A stretch of DNA of 13,919 nt from Erythrobacter sp. (GTDB lineage: Bacteria; Pseudomonadota; Alphaproteobacteria; Sphingomonadales; Sphingomonadaceae), in the NCBI GenBank assembly GCA_030731635.1, contig JANQTR010000096.1, positions 4,159 to 18,077 of the forward strand, given 5' to 3'. Of this stretch, positions 12,599 through 13,919 are shown piece after piece. The notes beneath the pieces were generated by a model that saw only the letters and a program-made list of their open reading frames with translations, did no database searches and had not been told where the DNA came from. Position numbers and translations under genes: made by a program. Numbering within the stretch: position 1 is the first letter of the stretch; the number at the start of each line of letters is the position of its first letter.

Positions 12599-13919
12599 AT
12601 GGCAAGCCGCGCGGTCCAACCCAGCAAATCCGGTCGCAAGACCGACGCCGAATGGCGCGCAGGGTTGCGCCGTTCGCTGCGTCGGCTTGTGCAGATGACT
12701 GGTGCAGGCGTGCTGTTGGCGGCGATGGTGTTCCTTGCGCTGTCACTGGTCAGCTACACCCAGACCGATCCCAGCCCCTCAACCGCCGCTGCGCCGGATG
12801 ACATCGCCAACTGGATGGGCGCGGCGGGTGCGTGGACGGCTGACCGAGTGCTGCTGATCTTTGGCCTGCCCGGCGTGCTGCTGCTGCCGCTGCTGTATAT
12901 TTCCGCGCGCAAGCTATGGCGCGATGTCGAAAACGGCGACGCGCCCGAGACGACCCCGTGGTGGCTGCCCACCGGATTGCTGCTGATCGCGATGACGCTG
13001 ATTGCCACGGTGCTGGCGCTCGCGTTCGAAGAGCCGGGCGGGACGCTTCCCGCACGGGCCGGCGGCCTCGCTGGCCTGCTGGGTGCAGGCGCGATTGAAG
13101 CGGTAGCGGCGCGGTTCGGGGCGGACGCGCAGGGCTGGGTCACTTTGGGCGCCGCGACCGCCAGCCTCGCCATCGGGGTGGGGCTGCTGACCCGGATTTT
13201 CGCGATTGATTGGCGCGTGCTGCTGAGCCTGCCCGATTTCCTTGGCGGCGGATCGCTGTCAGGCGCGCTGGAGCGTCTGCCGCTGCCCGGCCGCAACGCG
13301 GTGCCTGCGCTGACCTTTGCGGGTGATGATGAAGATGCTGCCGATGGGGACGCGCCCGCCCGCCCGCGCCGCGCCGCGAAAGGCGCTGCTGCTGAACCGG
13401 ACGCCGAACCCCGCCCTCGCCGCGCGCCTGAAATCAGCGATCCGTCTGCCCCGCCCAAGCGCGCCCTGCCCGCCAAGACAGCGCAAACCGATATGTTTGC
13501 CGCCTACACGCTCCCAAGCCTTGAATTGCTGGCCGAACCGCCGGTGGACAAGGGGCCAAAGCTCGACAAGCTGGCGCTGGAACGCAACGCCCGCCTGCTG
13601 GAAAACGTGCTCGATGATTTCAATGTGAAGGGTGAAATCACCGCGGTGCGCACCGGGCCGGTGGTGACGATGTACGAACTTGAACCGGCTCCCGGCATCA
13701 AGGCGAGCCGGGTAATCGGTCTGGCCGAAGATATCGCCCGTAATATGAGTGCGATTTCCGCCCGCGTTTCGCCTATTCCGGGCCGTACCGTCATGGGCAT
13801 CGAACTGCCCAATCAGGACCGGCAAGTGGTGATGCTGAAGGAACTCGCCGCTTGCGCCGATTTCGCCGATGCCAAGGGCAGCCTGCCGATCATTCTGGGC
13901 AAGGATATCGCAGGCGAAC
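12599..13919 (+). CDS. ftsK: DNA translocase FtsK (5' part, runs off the right edge)
   Basis: FtsK sits at the division septum and pumps chromosomal DNA to finish segregation and dimer resolution. The window holds the first 440 codons. After a basic N-terminus (GLRRSLRRL) come about four membrane segments: near 33-53, 83-100 (LLIFGLPGVLLLPLLYI), 122-142 (GLLLIAMTLIATVLALAF) and 180-197. A low-complexity linker follows at about 240-315, rich in Ala, Pro, Arg and acidic residues. The motor alpha domain then begins near 319 with KLDKLALERNARLLENVL, VKGEITAVRTGPVVTMYELE, SRVIGLAEDIARNMSAISAR and IPGRTVMGIELPN, and breaks off at ILGKDIAGE. The Walker A/B beta domain and gamma domain lie beyond the edge. 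The start has a strong AGGAG site and a candidate promoter. It follows thiE by 77 bp with no hairpin between, so read-through is possible. Confidence 0.96.
   Translation, partial: MASRAVQPSKSGRKTDAEWRAGLRRSLRRLVQMTGAGVLLAAMVFLALSLVSYTQTDPSPSTAAAPDDIANWMGAAGAWTADRVLLIFGLPGVLLLPLLYISARKLWRDVENGDAPETTPWWLPTGLLLIAMTLIATVLALAFEEPGGTLPARAGGLAGLLGAGAIEAVAARFGADAQGWVTLGAATASLAIGVGLLTRIFAIDWRVLLSLPDFLGGGSLSGALERLPLPGRNAVPALTFAGDDEDAADGDAPARPRRAAKGAAAEPDAEPRPRRAPEISDPSAPPKRALPAKTAQTDMFAAYTLPSLELLAEPPVDKGPKLDKLALERNARLLENVLDDFNVKGEITAVRTGPVVTMYELEPAPGIKASRVIGLAEDIARNMSAISARVSPIPGRTVMGIELPNQDRQVVMLKELAACADFADAKGSLPIILGKDIAGE

Overview
The window is 13.9 kb of GC-rich, densely coding DNA. The gene content points to an alphaproteobacterium of the order Sphingomonadales (Sphingomonas / Novosphingobium / Erythrobacter relatives). 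The pointers are a 776-residue TonB-dependent receptor of the sphingomonad oxidoreductase-neighbour type, an lgt gene followed directly by a MidA/NDUFAF7-type methyltransferase gene, and a yggS / short thiE / ftsK neighbourhood. Genus is inferred from protein style only; there is no rRNA or other marker here.

Layout from left to right. Positions 1-398 (minus) hold most of a secreted DUF2147 protein that runs off the left edge. Positions 472-2817 (minus) hold one uninterrupted frame in which a MidA-type SAM-dependent methyltransferase (about residues 439-781) is preceded by about 365 residues of Ala/Glu/Lys/Arg-rich, helix-forming repeat. This is the most unusual object in the window. Positions 2721-3623 (minus) hold lgt, whose 3' end overlaps the maximal methyltransferase frame. 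After a 208-bp divergent spacer come, on the plus strand, an AMP-forming acyl-CoA ligase (3832-5547) and, 20 bp later, glnD (5568-8327). A 99-bp gap with repeated TTGCAA palindromes precedes the TonB-dependent receptor (8427-10757). The receptor ends at a strong, bidirectional-looking hairpin terminator (10783-10816).

On the far side of that terminator, on the minus strand, are an unrecognised 146-residue gene (10861-11301) and the PLP-binding yggS (11304-11966). The two appear translationally coupled. Divergent from yggS, with only 21 bp between start codons, is a short thiE/TenI-like gene (11988-12521). That spacer is centred on a CTATAG palindrome that could act as a shared -10 element. 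ftsK starts at 12599 behind a good ribosome binding site and a plausible promoter and runs off the right edge; only the membrane domain, the linker and the start of the motor alpha domain are present.

Most genes are housekeeping: lipoprotein maturation, PII-based nitrogen signalling, PLP homeostasis, thiamine biosynthesis and chromosome segregation. They are not evidently one pathway. I saw no tRNA, rRNA, CRISPR array, insertion sequence or phage gene. The candidates for something undescribed are the helical-tract/methyltransferase fusion, the symmetric yggS-thiE promoter, and the small yggS-coupled gene.
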